56,504 nt of DNA from Candidatus Kapaibacterium sp. (GCA_018882895.1 VERF01000009.1:1-56504); one strand, 5' to 3'; positions 37,166 through 47,101 are shown, counted from the first letter of the stretch. Notes: a model not told the origin generated them from the sequence alone. Numbers and translations: made by a program.

Positions 37166-40100
37166 ATGCGCCTTGTCCAAGCACTCTTCGCACTTGTGTT
37201 CTTCATCGCAACCGCCCAGGCCGGACTACTTCCGGGACGCGATGCGTACCTAATCCGGCAGGAAGCCCAAACATTGCCGAACGGAACGTTTCGACAAGGC
37301 CGGAACATGATCATGGAACGCCCCGCAGCAGGAACCTACGTGCCGGGAGTGATCCTGGTAAAGACGAAGCAGCCACGCGGGATCTTCCGTGATCGTTCTG
37401 CGATTGAGGCAAGCCCCTTGAACGCGGACTTGGTAGCGCTCCAGGTTGCGGACGTTTCTTCGGCATACATGAACCTTCAGGATGGGCGCGTCGCCCAGGC
37501 CGTAGGGCTTGACCGAATCTACCGCATCCGTTACAGTGAGCCCCTTGACCCATTTGATGCATGTGCGAAGCTGATGGATAACCCCGACGTCGAGTATGCC
37601 GTCCCTGAGCGGATCCACAAACCTTTCCTGGTCCCGAACGATGCGCGGTATTCATCGCAGCCGTGGATGCAGCAAATGAAACTTCCTGCGGCCTGGGACA
37701 TTAGCAAGGGGGCAAGCACGGTGATCATCGCTATTATTGATTCAGGTACGGACTGGTCTCACGAGGACCTGTCAGGCAATATCTGGACCAACACCAAAGA
37801 GACCCCGAACAATGGGCGTGACGATGACAACAACGGCTACATCGATGATGTTCGAGGCTGGGATTTCGTTGGCAACATCACCACAACTGATGCGAATGCC
37901 GGAAGGTTGAAACCTGACAATGACCCGAAGGTCTCCGGCAGCATCAACGATCAAAACGGGCACGGCACGGTCGTCGCAGGTTGTGCCGGAGCAACGACAA
38001 ACAACACCCTGGGCGTGGCCAGCACCGGATTCAGCTGCCGTATCATCCCTATCAAGGTCGGCTCCGATAACCCATCGGTTCGGGGACTTCTACGCGGATA
38101 TGATGCCATCGCCTATGCGGCCGATCTTGGCGCTCATATTATCAATTGCTCCTGGGGAGGCGCCGGTATTGACCCAGGTGCTCAGTCGGTGATTGATTAT
38201 GCTCTCTCGAAGGGGTCACTCGTTATAGCCGCCTCGGGGAATGATGGCCAAAACAATGACAGCTATCTTCAATCACCGGCGAGTCTCGATGGCGTGCTTA
38301 GTGTAGGTTCATGCAATGGTTCAGACCGCGTCTCGGGCTTTTCCAACTACGGAATGAACGTTGACATTTACGCACCGGGTGAGAACATTCTCAGCACCTA
38401 TGCGCCCAATACCTACAGGGGGCTCTCAGGCACATCGTTTTCATCGCCGCTGGTGTCCGGAATTGCCGGCCTTATCAAGGCAGCTCGTCCGACGTGGACG
38501 CCGGAAATGATCGCAGCACAGCTTCGTGGCACAGTCGACCAGCTGCAAGGGGTCACAGCCGATAACCGCCGTCTTTATTGGGGACGCGTTAACGCGGAAC
38601 GCGCGTTGACGACGAATGCATCATTTACTTCCGGCAACCGTGCACCTGGGCTGATGCTATCGGACCTAACCATCAATGGCAGTCAGGACGGTAAGATCAC
38701 CGGATTCGATAAGACGTCCGTGAAGTTCACGTTGAAGAACGTCCTCGCCGATGCGTCTGACGTGCGCGTGACGCTGACGGTGCTTGACGGATTCGTCAAA
38801 CTGCATACCGGTACAACGCTCGCCCTTGGCAACATCACGCGAAACTCTCAGGCAAGCGGAACGATCGACCTTGAGCTTGAAGACAACTTCCCCTGGTACA
38901 ACTCAAACGTTCGTATCAGTCTGACAATTGCCAGCGGGACATACGTCAACCACGAAGTGCTCTTCGTTCCGGTTGAACTTTCAACGCAGAACTCTTTCTC
39001 CATGGTCTACCAGTCTGGCTCGGCCAATTGGGACCGAGTGGACATGACCGACGACGGAACCATCTATTCCACCGGCACGATCTTTGGTCAGCGTGCCATG
39101 CTTCGTGCGTCCGGCGGAAGCGGCGGCTTTTTGTCTACCCCATTTGCGGCGACAGTTCTTCGAGGGATTTCCTCAACAAACGTCATGATCGGCGGACTGA
39201 ATTCCGGTAAGGCAACGGTAGCACGTTCATTCAACGGTGGACAGTCCTGGAGTAATGTGGACGTCAGCACGTTGCTTTCATCGGTGGCCGGAATCAACCT
39301 TTTCGATGCCCAGACGGCGGTCGCTGTCGGCAATCCTGTTGGCGGCAAGCTGGGACTTGCCCGATCCACGAACGGCGGGACAGCGTGGGCTGCCATCGCC
39401 GGAACTCCGGTGGCTTTGGCCGGCGAGTCGGTTACTCCGGGTTGCGTTGCCTCTCATGGCGATGCGATGTGGTTCGGCACCTCGAGCGGACGCGTCTTCT
39501 ATTCCTTGAACAAGGGTGTAAGCTGGAGTCAAGCTTCTACGGGCCTCGGAAACGTGACCATCGTTTCGCTTGCGTTCCGCGATAGTTCCAACGGTATCAT
39601 TCTCTACCGCCCGACAGCAAACGGCGTCTTCCGTCTCGCCTCGACCAGTAATGGAGGGCTGAACTGGAAGGCCGGAACGGCCGATATCAATACGACGATG
39701 AAGGTGACGCCTGTTTCGGTGCTGGCCAATGCCGGACACCATGTGATGGTGTGTTCGAATGGCGAGGTGTATGCTTCGGACAACAATGGCGTCAACTGGC
39801 AGACAGTTCTCTCTCGCCCTGTAGCCGGTCCGGTTGCGGCATCAGCCAACGTGGTCGGACGTCCGACAATTGTAATGTCAGGTGAGGAGATCGGCGTGCT
39901 TCAGTACCGCTATGCCGGACCAAACGGATCGAAACTTCCGTCATTCTCGGCCAACGAGATAAATTTCGGTGCAATGGAGAGCGGCCAGACACGGAATCGC
40001 ACCGCTACCCTGCGGAACAACGGTACGTCAGACATGAACGTCAGCAAGTACGAGATCGTGCCACAGGGCTCGACCCCGACGTCGGCCTTTTCAATCCCAA

Positions 40101-40513
40101 CGCCACCGCGCACTACTGTTAGCGCAGCAGGCTCAATAACGATCCCTGTGCGCTGCACTGGGGCAGATACGGGCACGTACCGGGCGGTCCTGCGGGTCAC
40201 TTCCGATGGCACACCGTCATCAATTGACCTTCCGCTGGTGGCTACCGTTCAACTCGCAACGTCGGTGTCTGAGGACCTCGCGGCCATGGGAACCGTCAAT
40301 GTGTGGCCAAACCCAACATCGACGTCGTTCTCTCTGCAGACGCTTGCCCCCTGCAAGGCCACGCTGGTCAACTCGGTCGGCGCAATGATCTCCTCATGGG
40401 CCGTCGAACCGGGAACATCGAATGTCGATGTGGCTGGGCTGCCTAAGGGTGCTTACAGGCTTGTCCTTACGCACGGTCTGGGAGTTCGCACCTTGAGCGT
40501 GATCGTCGAGTAA
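37166..40513 (+). CDS. Secreted subtilisin-like serine protease (S8), T9SS cargo
   Basis: 1115 aa. A signal peptide (MRLVQALFALVFFIATAQAG) and a propeptide lead to the S8 catalytic domain. The triad is Asp192 in AIIDSGTDWSHEDL, His266 in NGHGTVVAG and Ser424 in SGTSFSSPLVSG, with oxyanion Asn359 in AASGND. After about residue 500 come a CARDB/Ig-like segment, then repeats with SFNGGQSWSNV, STNGGTAWAAI and LNKGVSWSQAS, the BNR/YCF48-type beta-propeller pattern. The C-terminus (VNVWPNPTSTSFSLQ to GAYRLVLTHG, ending LSVIVE) is a type A T9SS sorting domain. An extracellular or surface protease is inferred. It is monocistronic. Confidence 0.95.
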   Translation: MRLVQALFALVFFIATAQAGLLPGRDAYLIRQEAQTLPNGTFRQGRNMIMERPAAGTYVPGVILVKTKQPRGIFRDRSAIEASPLNADLVALQVADVSSAYMNLQDGRVAQAVGLDRIYRIRYSEPLDPFDACAKLMDNPDVEYAVPERIHKPFLVPNDARYSSQPWMQQMKLPAAWDISKGASTVIIAIIDSGTDWSHEDLSGNIWTNTKETPNNGRDDDNNGYIDDVRGWDFVGNITTTDANAGRLKPDNDPKVSGSINDQNGHGTVVAGCAGATTNNTLGVASTGFSCRIIPIKVGSDNPSVRGLLRGYDAIAYAADLGAHIINCSWGGAGIDPGAQSVIDYALSKGSLVIAASGNDGQNNDSYLQSPASLDGVLSVGSCNGSDRVSGFSNYGMNVDIYAPGENILSTYAPNTYRGLSGTSFSSPLVSGIAGLIKAARPTWTPEMIAAQLRGTVDQLQGVTADNRRLYWGRVNAERALTTNASFTSGNRAPGLMLSDLTINGSQDGKITGFDKTSVKFTLKNVLADASDVRVTLTVLDGFVKLHTGTTLALGNITRNSQASGTIDLELEDNFPWYNSNVRISLTIASGTYVNHEVLFVPVELSTQNSFSMVYQSGSANWDRVDMTDDGTIYSTGTIFGQRAMLRASGGSGGFLSTPFAATVLRGISSTNVMIGGLNSGKATVARSFNGGQSWSNVDVSTLLSSVAGINLFDAQTAVAVGNPVGGKLGLARSTNGGTAWAAIAGTPVALAGESVTPGCVASHGDAMWFGTSSGRVFYSLNKGVSWSQASTGLGNVTIVSLAFRDSSNGIILYRPTANGVFRLASTSNGGLNWKAGTADINTTMKVTPVSVLANAGHHVMVCSNGEVYASDNNGVNWQTVLSRPVAGPVAASANVVGRPTIVMSGEEIGVLQYRYAGPNGSKLPSFSANEINFGAMESGQTRNRTATLRNNGTSDMNVSKYEIVPQGSTPTSAFSIPTPPRTTVSAAGSITIPVRCTGADTGTYRAVLRVTSDGTPSSIDLPLVATVQLATSVSEDLAAMGTVNVWPNPTSTSFSLQTLAPCKATLVNSVGAMISSWAVEPGTSNVDVAGLPKGAYRLVLTHGLGVRTLSVIVE

Positions 40514-40522
40514 GTCGACCGA

Positions 40523-41248
40523 TCAATAGAAGCTGCTCTTAGAGTCCGTGTCATCCGTGGGCTCGCGGTCCCACGATGTCGCACCAGCGCCGGCGTACGC
40601 TCCGCTCATGCGACGACGTCGATTGCGGAGCCACGTGTACAGGATAAAGGCAATACCTCCGATGACAAGCAACGTGATGATCAGCGTTCCCCACTGAAAC
40701 GTCGGCGGATACACGCCAACCGATCCGTCCGGATTGGAGTGCGTGTACGGACGTGAAAAGTAGAACGCAGGGTGGAATGGCATCGACCAGTACCACGGGA
40801 TGCTACCTAGCATGTACCCCATCATGAAACCGTCACCCATGCCGCCATATCGGTTCACGACATAGTTGGTCTGCCTTCCCGACGGATCGCGGAAGCTCCT
40901 CTTCTCGGTGGCACGCGGCACGCCATATCGTCCGGTGTAATCGCCCTGACGATTCATGCGTGACCCGCCAAAGGAGTTCCGGGTAGATGGCGCCGAATTG
41001 AATCGGCCCGACGGCGATGTCGATCCCGGAGAGGTCCGCGAAGGGGGCGGGGCCTGCCGGGTGCGTGATCCGCCAAACGACCGGCCGCTGCTGGGGGAGC
41101 GATAACTACGACCGAAACTCCGACCAGACCCACCGCGGCTTCCGCCAAAAGATCCACCGCCGCGCCTCTGCGCAAGCGCATCAGTCGGGATGACCCATGC
41201 CATGACGGCCAGTACGAGGGTGGCTATGACAAATACTCGTTTCATCAT
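40523..41248 (-). CDS. Exported Ser/Gly/Arg-rich protein with one membrane helix
   Basis: 241 aa. A signal peptide (MMKRVFVIATLVLAVMAWVI, cleavage after ALA) precedes about 80 residues rich in Gly, Ser and Arg (GGSFGGSRGGSGRSFGRSYR). A hydrophobic aromatic patch follows (YMLGSIPWYWSMPFHPAFYF), then a membrane helix (WGTLIITLLVIGGIAFILYT) with a basic stop-transfer RNRRRR. I do not recognise the family. The GGAG before the ATG lies inside the upstream gene; stop and start overlap as TAATG. Confidence 0.8.
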   Translation of the reverse strand: MMKRVFVIATLVLAVMAWVIPTDALAQRRGGGSFGGSRGGSGRSFGRSYRSPSSGRSFGGSRTRQAPPPSRTSPGSTSPSGRFNSAPSTRNSFGGSRMNRQGDYTGRYGVPRATEKRSFRDPSGRQTNYVVNRYGGMGDGFMMGYMLGSIPWYWSMPFHPAFYFSRPYTHSNPDGSVGVYPPTFQWGTLIITLLVIGGIAFILYTWLRNRRRRMSGAYAGAGATSWDREPTDDTDSKSSFY

Positions 41249-41730
41249 TAGAAGACTCCTTCGGTCGTTAGCGACCCGTCAAATTCGCGGTATGTGATCT
41301 CTGCGGCAAACTCGGCACGCTCGGGGATGTTCTTCTTTCCGCCGAACCATGACCGCAAGCCCCTTCCCTCTTCGACGGAGGGGGCCTTGATGTGGATGTA
41401 CAGGCGGACAACTCCTTCTTGCTCTTCGTTGTTCCGGACCAGCAAGGTCGACTCGAGCGTTCCGTCACAATCGATCGTCAGCAATTGGAGCGTCTCGGCC
41501 TCCTCCTGGGTGAAACCAGCTGGCTCGGTCTGCACATTGTCGAGGTAGTCGGTGAAGATATTCTTCGTGTACTGTTGGCCATCGGAGCCAACGTACATGA
41601 TAAGGGCATCAAAGTCTCCATCCTCACTGATGTGTACGAAGACCTCGCGGACCTTGTCGAGCTGCTGTCCATTGTAGTAAATGGCCGTCCGCTCGATGCG
41701 ACCATTCCCTTCGATACTGAGTTGCGGCAT
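41248..41730 (-). CDS. Cytoplasmic protein of unknown function
   Basis: 160 aa, acidic, with no signal. MPQLSIEGNGRIERTAIYYN begins a beta-rich stretch (REVFVHISEDGDFDALIMYV). A segment near the C-terminus (GRGLRSWFGGKKNIPERAEF) is basic. I do not recognise it. It is translationally coupled to the exported Gly-rich protein. A possible box, TATACTTG (41735-41742, minus), stands 4 nt before the ATG, so its message may be leaderless. Confidence 0.7.
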   Translation of the reverse strand: MPQLSIEGNGRIERTAIYYNGQQLDKVREVFVHISEDGDFDALIMYVGSDGQQYTKNIFTDYLDNVQTEPAGFTQEEAETLQLLTIDCDGTLESTLLVRNNEEQEGVVRLYIHIKAPSVEEGRGLRSWFGGKKNIPERAEFAAEITYREFDGSLTTEGVF

Positions 41731-41764
41731 AAGGCAAGTATACGACGAAGCATTTGGCGATTCG

Positions 41765-41795
41765 TTGCAGTCGGCTCTCGCCCTGCCTATCTTCG
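41765..41795 (+). promoter_or_regulatory. Promoter of the ybdK-like gene
   Basis: TTG (41765-41767), exactly 20 nt, then TATCTTCG (41788-41795). The start of transcription would be near 41803, giving a leader of about 18 nt. Confidence 0.6.
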
Positions 41796-41820
41796 ACCCA
41801 TTACATTAAGGATGTGTTTC

Positions 41821-42975
41821 ATGGCAGCCGAAGATGTCGGTATCTGGTTCGATCCAGCCAACCCGTATGAACGCCCAAGCTTTACGCTTGGCATCGAAGA
41901 AGAGTACATGGTGCTCGATCCTTCGACCTTTAACCTGAAGTCGCACATACAGTTCGACCTCCTTGGTCAGGGCGAAAAGGTCCTGCACGAACACATCAAA
42001 CCCGAGATGCATGGCTCGATGCTTGAGATCGGAACTGGGATCTGCAAGAACACCACGGAGGCGTTCAACGAAGTGCGAAAGATCCGTGGTATCGTCTCAA
42101 ACCTCGCTGCACAGAACGGGCTTTGCATCGGTGCTTCCTCATCACACCCATTCGCACGGTGGGAGGATCAGGAGATCTACCCCGACGAGCGCTACCGCAT
42201 CCTTGTGGAAGACATGCAGCTGCTGGCCAGGTCCCTGCTGATCTTCGGAATGCACGTCCATATCGGCATTGAGAACCGCGAAACACAGATACAGCTGATG
42301 AATGAGATGCGCTACTTCATGCCGCACATTCTTGCCATCAGCACAAACTCTCCATTCTGGGAGGGCATTGACACGGGGCTGAAATCATATCGTTCGAAGA
42401 TCTTCGAACGCTTCCCGCGCACGGCCCTTCCGGATGCGTTCTCAAGCTGGGGCGAGTATCAGAATTACGTGAACCTGCTGATCAAGACAGGTTCCATTGA
42501 CAACGCCAAGAAGATCTGGTGGGATATACGTCCACACCCATTCTTCCCCACCCTTGAAGTGCGCATCTGTGATCTGCCGATGCGTGTCGAAGAAACAATT
42601 GCCATCGCAGCCATCTGTCAGGCCGTTGCCGCAAAACTCTTCTCACTCTACGAGAAGAACCTGTCGTTCCGGACCTATCGTCGCTCTTTGCTGATGGAGA
42701 ATAAGTGGCGCGCCGTTCGGTACGGACTTGATGGCAACCTCATTGACTGGGGGCGCCAGCGGGAGATGCCTGCGCGTGATCTGATCCGGGAACTGCTTGA
42801 GTTTGTCGATGATGTTGTCGACGATCTCGGGTCGCGGCAGCATATCGAATACATTCACACGATCCTTGAGAACGGTTCGGGTGCTGATCGCCAACTGCGA
42901 GTCTTCCGCGAAACAGGCAGCATGACGGAAGTCGCCAAGTACATTCACCAGGAAACAACTCGGAATCTTGCATGA
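41821..42975 (+). CDS. Carboxylate-amine ligase, YbdK family (GCS2)
   Basis: 384 aa from ATG 41821 (MAAEDVGIWFDPANPYERPS), with AAGG 9 nt ahead; ATG 41812 is an alternative. The ATP-grasp-like glutamate-cysteine ligase fold is recognisable from FTLGIEEEYMVLDPSTFNL, GTGICKNTTEAFNEVRKIR, GMHVHIGIENRETQI and PFFPTLEVRICDLPMRVEET. YbdK of E. coli has weak glutamate-cysteine ligase activity, so the natural substrate is open. It is coupled by ATGA to the carboxypeptidase. Confidence 0.92.
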   Translation: MAAEDVGIWFDPANPYERPSFTLGIEEEYMVLDPSTFNLKSHIQFDLLGQGEKVLHEHIKPEMHGSMLEIGTGICKNTTEAFNEVRKIRGIVSNLAAQNGLCIGASSSHPFARWEDQEIYPDERYRILVEDMQLLARSLLIFGMHVHIGIENRETQIQLMNEMRYFMPHILAISTNSPFWEGIDTGLKSYRSKIFERFPRTALPDAFSSWGEYQNYVNLLIKTGSIDNAKKIWWDIRPHPFFPTLEVRICDLPMRVEETIAIAAICQAVAAKLFSLYEKNLSFRTYRRSLLMENKWRAVRYGLDGNLIDWGRQREMPARDLIRELLEFVDDVVDDLGSRQHIEYIHTILENGSGADRQLRVFRETGSMTEVAKYIHQETTRNLA

Positions 42976-44477
42976 AGTCCACCACCTTCGCACTGATCTT
43001 CTTCGCTCTCTTCGTTCTTTGTTTTCCGGCACACACCGCGGCTGCAGACTCAGCCAAGGCAGAGATCGCCATCTTCCAGAAGCCTGTTGTGACCAAGCAT
43101 AGCGTCACGATCGATGGAAAAAAGATCGATTACGAAGCCACGGCCGGACACCTGACGCTGGTCAAAGAGGATGGCACACCACGTGCAAAGGTTTTCTACA
43201 TCGCCTATACCAAGACGGGTGTTACCGATCCGGCACAGCGCCCGCTGACATTTTCCTTCAACGGCGGACCCGGCTCGTCGAGCGTCTGGCTGCACCTCGG
43301 CGTGCTCGGACCTCGCCGCGTGCTGATGAATGATGACGGAAGCACACTGCCCCCTCCCTATAAGCTCGTCGACAACGACCAGTCATGGCTTGATATGACG
43401 GACCTGGTGTTCATCGATCCCGTCAGCACGGGCTTTTCTCGGGCAAGCGACGAGAAGGATGCCAAGCAGTTTCACGGCTACAACCAGGATGTGGAGTCGG
43501 TCGGTGAGTTCATTCGACGCTGGACATCGGACAACAAGCGTTGGGCATCTGCCAAGTACATCATTGGCGAATCCTACGGCACCACGCGCGCCAGCGCCAT
43601 GTCAGAGCACCTGCAGAACCGCTACGGAATGTATCTCAACGGTGTCATCCTCGTCAGTACGGTGCTGAACTTTCAGAGCATTGACTTTGCCGAAGGCAAC
43701 GATCTTCCGTTCGCGACGTTCCTTCCAACATATGCCGCCTCGGCGTGGTATCACAAGAAGTTGTCACCCGAGTTGCAGTCCCTGAAGCTGGAAGAGCTGG
43801 TGGCGAAGGCACGAGAGTTTGCCATGGGCGACTACACGCTTGCCCTGATGAAGGGTGGTTCCATGAGTGAGGCTGACCGGAGCACCATCATCGAGAAGAT
43901 ATCGCGCTTCACCGGACTGTCCCGCGAGTATGTCGACAAGGCAGACCTGCGTCCGGTGATCTTCCGCTTCTGCCAGGAGCTGTTGCGTGACAAGGGGCTT
44001 GTCATTGGCCGATTTGACAGTCGATACACCGGCACGATCGCCGACCGACTCGGAGAGTCTATGGAGCGTGATCCGAGTCATCATCCAACGATCGCCGGTT
44101 GCTTTTCGACGTGCATCAACGACTACCTTGCCCGCGAACTGAACGTCACCACCTCGCTACCGTACGAAGTACTGACGGGTCGGGTGTGGCCCTGGGACTA
44201 CTCGAACGTTCAGAACGAGTACCTCAACGTTGCGCCTCGTCTGCGCAATGCCATGCAGATGAATCCGGCACTGCGCGTGTGGGTCCTCAACGGATACTAC
44301 GATCTAGCTACGCCGTTCTATGGTGCCGAGTATACCTTCGATCATCTCGGCCTGCCGTCGCCGCTGCGGTCAAACGTCAGCATGACGTACTACCCTGCCG
44401 GGCACATGATGTATCTGCTCAAGAACTCTCTTGTGCAGATGAAGTCGGATGCTCGTCGGTGGTACGAGTCGAAGTAG
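42972..44477 (+). CDS. Secreted serine carboxypeptidase (S10)
   Basis: 501 aa. Signal peptide MKSTTFALIFFALFVLCFPA. The family motif LTFSFNGGPGSSSVWLHLG spans 92-110. The nucleophile Ser201 is in IIGESYGTTRA. Near the C-terminus, the Asp in VWVLNGYYDLATPFYGAEYTF is split here as VWVLNGYYDLATP and FYGAEYTF, and the His is in YYPAGHMMYL. It removes C-terminal residues from peptides in the periplasm or outside. There is no T9SS domain. The 3' end overlaps the convergent methyltransferase gene by 59 nt. Confidence 0.94.
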   Translation: MKSTTFALIFFALFVLCFPAHTAAADSAKAEIAIFQKPVVTKHSVTIDGKKIDYEATAGHLTLVKEDGTPRAKVFYIAYTKTGVTDPAQRPLTFSFNGGPGSSSVWLHLGVLGPRRVLMNDDGSTLPPPYKLVDNDQSWLDMTDLVFIDPVSTGFSRASDEKDAKQFHGYNQDVESVGEFIRRWTSDNKRWASAKYIIGESYGTTRASAMSEHLQNRYGMYLNGVILVSTVLNFQSIDFAEGNDLPFATFLPTYAASAWYHKKLSPELQSLKLEELVAKAREFAMGDYTLALMKGGSMSEADRSTIIEKISRFTGLSREYVDKADLRPVIFRFCQELLRDKGLVIGRFDSRYTGTIADRLGESMERDPSHHPTIAGCFSTCINDYLARELNVTTSLPYEVLTGRVWPWDYSNVQNEYLNVAPRLRNAMQMNPALRVWVLNGYYDLATPFYGAEYTFDHLGLPSPLRSNVSMTYYPAGHMMYLLKNSLVQMKSDARRWYESK

Positions 44478-45642
44478 TCTGACCGTAGGCCTTGCGCGTT
44501 CCGGCATAGAGCTCAAACTCCAGCAGCCGGCATTCAAGGTCGGCACTCCAGAACGTCATGCGCCGCGACGAGCGCAATCCGATCTCTTTGGCAAGAGCCA
44601 TGTTACCTGTGAACACGTACCCTGTGTATCCGCCGAAGCGCTGCTTGAACAGATCACCAATGTCGCGGTAGACACCTCGAAGCGTGTGCTCATCTCCAAG
44701 TCGCAGTCCATATTCCGGGTTGAAGATGATCACCGGACCTACCCCGTCGGAGGAAGCAGCCGAGTCGACCCTTTGAACATCTCGAAAGTCAGATGTAGCA
44801 ACGTCGATCGAGACGCCCGCAGCACGGGCATTCTCACGGGCCTGACGCACGACGCGTGGATCGATGTCGGAACAACGGATCTCTGTGCGCTCGTCTCTGC
44901 GCGCCTGGCGAGCCTCTGACCTCATGGTCTGCCAACCCTTCGGCTCAAATGGGAGCAAATGGAACAACCCCATGTTTTGGCGGATCGACCCCGGAGCAAT
45001 GTTAGCAGCGATCATTGCCGCCTCGATTCCAAGTGTACCGCTGCCGCACATCGGATTGACAAACGGAAAGCCTGCAGACCAGCGCATCGAGAGGATCACG
45101 GCCGCCGCCAGCGACTCACGCATGGGCGCCTTGGCCGGATGCATCCGGTAGCCTCTGTCGGAAAGGGGCTGACCCGACGTGTCAACGTACACCATGAGAG
45201 AGTCATCATGCCAGTAGAGAAACACAACGCTCTGCGACGTGTCTGGGCCGCTGCTGGGCCGAATTCCCTTGCGCTCTCGTATCTGGTCCACGATCGCGTC
45301 CTTACACCGCATGTTGGCGTACATCGTATTGTCGATCTCCGGCGTATCAATGGAGCTGACAACGCTTAGATATCCATCGGCCGGTATCCACTCGTGCCAT
45401 GCAAGCCCCTTGACAGCCTCATACATTTCATCGGCCGTGGTTACGGACCAAGCGCCAAGCCGCAACAGAACTCTGTGCGCCGTGCGCAGCCAAAGGTTCA
45501 GACGCATGCAGTCTTCGAGCGTACCTGAGGTCTCGACGGCAGCCGGCAGAATGTTGCTAACTGTCAGTCCAAGTGCTTCGACCTCGCGAGCCAGGATCTG
45601 AGGGATTTCACGCGGACAGGTTATCAGGATGGGATGGGTCAT
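44419..45642 (-). CDS. THUMP-domain RNA methyltransferase (RlmL/TrmN-like)
   Basis: 407 aa from ATG 45642 (MTHPILITCPREIPQILARE), overlapping the ykgJ stop as ATGA. An N-terminal THUMP region covers about residues 1-150. The UPF0020 methyltransferase follows: FVNPMCGSGTLGIEAAMIAA is the SAM motif, and CSDIDPRVVRQARENARAAG comes next. The catalytic loop reads FNPEYG instead of the usual NPPYG of RlmL. It probably makes m2G in 23S rRNA or tRNA; which one cannot be read. It is the last gene of the polA run. Confidence 0.88.
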   Translation of the reverse strand: MTHPILITCPREIPQILAREVEALGLTVSNILPAAVETSGTLEDCMRLNLWLRTAHRVLLRLGAWSVTTADEMYEAVKGLAWHEWIPADGYLSVVSSIDTPEIDNTMYANMRCKDAIVDQIRERKGIRPSSGPDTSQSVVFLYWHDDSLMVYVDTSGQPLSDRGYRMHPAKAPMRESLAAAVILSMRWSAGFPFVNPMCGSGTLGIEAAMIAANIAPGSIRQNMGLFHLLPFEPKGWQTMRSEARQARRDERTEIRCSDIDPRVVRQARENARAAGVSIDVATSDFRDVQRVDSAASSDGVGPVIIFNPEYGLRLGDEHTLRGVYRDIGDLFKQRFGGYTGYVFTGNMALAKEIGLRSSRRMTFWSADLECRLLEFELYAGTRKAYGQTTSTRTTDEHPTSSAQESS

Positions 45643-45908
45643 GCATTCGGCCGCTCGGGCCGCGTTTCGATTTCGAGATGGGTTAAGATGTCCATGGCTT
45701 GGTCCCGAGAACTGCCACACATCTGTTCATTTGGTTGAAGTGTTCCACAGAAGACGGGCCGCAACGGGGATCCGAACAGCTGGCATTTCATATCATCGGT
45801 CAGCTGCACACATCGCACGCCTGCCGGCTTACCATTCGGCATGCCAGGTATGGGTGATGTTATGGAGGGGGCAATGCAGCACGCCCCACATGCCTGACGG
45901 CAGATCAT
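45639..45908 (-). CDS. YkgJ family cysteine-cluster protein
   Basis: 89 aa. The N-terminal CRQACGACC and later VRCVQL, MKCQLF and VFCGTL form the conserved cysteine cluster of the zinc/iron-chelating YkgJ family, whose role is unknown. ATG at 45908 overlaps the argD stop (ATGA). Confidence 0.88.
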   Translation of the reverse strand: MICRQACGACCIAPSITSPIPGMPNGKPAGVRCVQLTDDMKCQLFGSPLRPVFCGTLQPNEQMCGSSRDQAMDILTHLEIETRPERPNA

Positions 45909-47101
45909 CCGGCCGTGAAGACCATCATAAGTGCCGAATGCAACTCGTCAACATCGGAGTGCGTGATCACAAACGGAGGGACGAGTCGAATCACATTCCC
46001 CGCCGTAGCATTTGCGATAACACCATGCTCAAGAAGTTTAGGAATGAACGGTGCCGCGTCCTGATTCAACACAAGGCCCTGCATGCACCCACGGCCGCGA
46101 ACTTCACGAATGAGAGTTGGGAAGCTGTCGTGTATCTCGCGTAGTCTGCCATGGAGATACTCGCCTACTTCGCGCACGTGATGCATCAAACCGCTGGTCA
46201 CCTCATCAACAACAACACTGCCGGCCACACAGGCCACCGGGTTGCCGCCATAGGTCGTGCCGTGCATTCCCTTCTCAAGCAGAGCAGCCGCTTCATCCGT
46301 GGCCAGGATACCACCCAGCGGGAGTCCGCCACCCATGGCCTTGGCAATGGTCACCACGTCGGGGCGCACGCCGTAGCGCTCGAATGCAAAGAAATCACCC
46401 GTACGTCCGATGCCCGATTGGACTTCGTCGGCAATGACAAGGAAGCCATACTGCCGTTTGAGTCTCCAGATCGCATCGACAAACTCTTGCGTAGCCTCTG
46501 CAATGCCCCCTTCACCTTGGAGGAACTCGAGCATCACCGCTGCCGTATTCTCATCAACGCGCGCTTCCAGAGCGTCCACGTCGTTAAACGGCAGTACGAG
46601 TGTATTGGGCAGGAATGGCCCCATGCCCTCTTTGTAAAGGGGCTTATCCATCACAGAAAGAGCTCCATAGGTGCGGCCATGAAAGCCCCCTGAGAAGCCA
46701 ATGATGTCATAACGTCCGGTGGCACTGCCGAAGCGTCGTGCGATCTTCATCGCGCCGTCAGTTGACTCGGCCCCGGAATTGCTGAAGAACACTCGCGGAT
46801 AGCCCGAGGCCTTGACGAGTTGCTCGGCCAAGATCACCTGTGGTTCCTGGTAGAACACGTTCGAAACGTGCATGTAGCGACGTATCTGATGCTCGATGGC
46901 CTCGATGATGCGAGGGTGGCCATGGCCAAGAGCGTTGACGGCGATGCCACCCAACATGTCCAGATACGCCCTACCGTCGACGTCATAGATGCGCATTCCC
47001 TCGGCCCTGTCGATAGCCACATTGATGCGGCGATAGGTCTGGAACACGACGGCATGTTCGCGCTCAATGATGTCGACGGCGGCGTGGGTTGTGGTTGACA
47101 T
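45905..47101 (-). CDS. argD: Acetylornithine/ornithine-type class III aminotransferase
   Basis: 398 aa PLP enzyme. DMLGGIAVNALGHGHP, FFSNSGAESTDGAMKIARR and VIADEVQSGIGRTGDFFAFE are class III signatures. The Schiff-base Lys is in VTIAKAMGGGLPLGG, and GTTYGGNPVACVAG follows. The closest functional class is ArgD (arginine, possibly also lysine synthesis); ornithine or 4-aminobutyrate transaminase cannot be excluded. The ompA stop and this ATG overlap as TAATG. Other arginine genes are not adjacent, except carA 33 kb away. Confidence 0.85.
   Translation of the reverse strand: MSTTTHAAVDIIEREHAVVFQTYRRINVAIDRAEGMRIYDVDGRAYLDMLGGIAVNALGHGHPRIIEAIEHQIRRYMHVSNVFYQEPQVILAEQLVKASGYPRVFFSNSGAESTDGAMKIARRFGSATGRYDIIGFSGGFHGRTYGALSVMDKPLYKEGMGPFLPNTLVLPFNDVDALEARVDENTAAVMLEFLQGEGGIAEATQEFVDAIWRLKRQYGFLVIADEVQSGIGRTGDFFAFERYGVRPDVVTIAKAMGGGLPLGGILATDEAAALLEKGMHGTTYGGNPVACVAGSVVVDEVTSGLMHHVREVGEYLHGRLREIHDSFPTLIREVRGRGCMQGLVLNQDAAPFIPKLLEHGVIANATAGNVIRLVPPFVITHSDVDELHSALMMVFTAG

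Noticed and set aside
41392-41820. Extended start for the YbdK-like ligase at 41392
   Set aside because: It runs antisense through the 160-aa gene; the family N-terminus and promoter place the start at 41821.
43991-44005. GACAAGGGGCTTGTC as an operator
   Set aside because: It lies inside the S10 coding sequence and is simply a dispersed-word copy with flanking symmetry.
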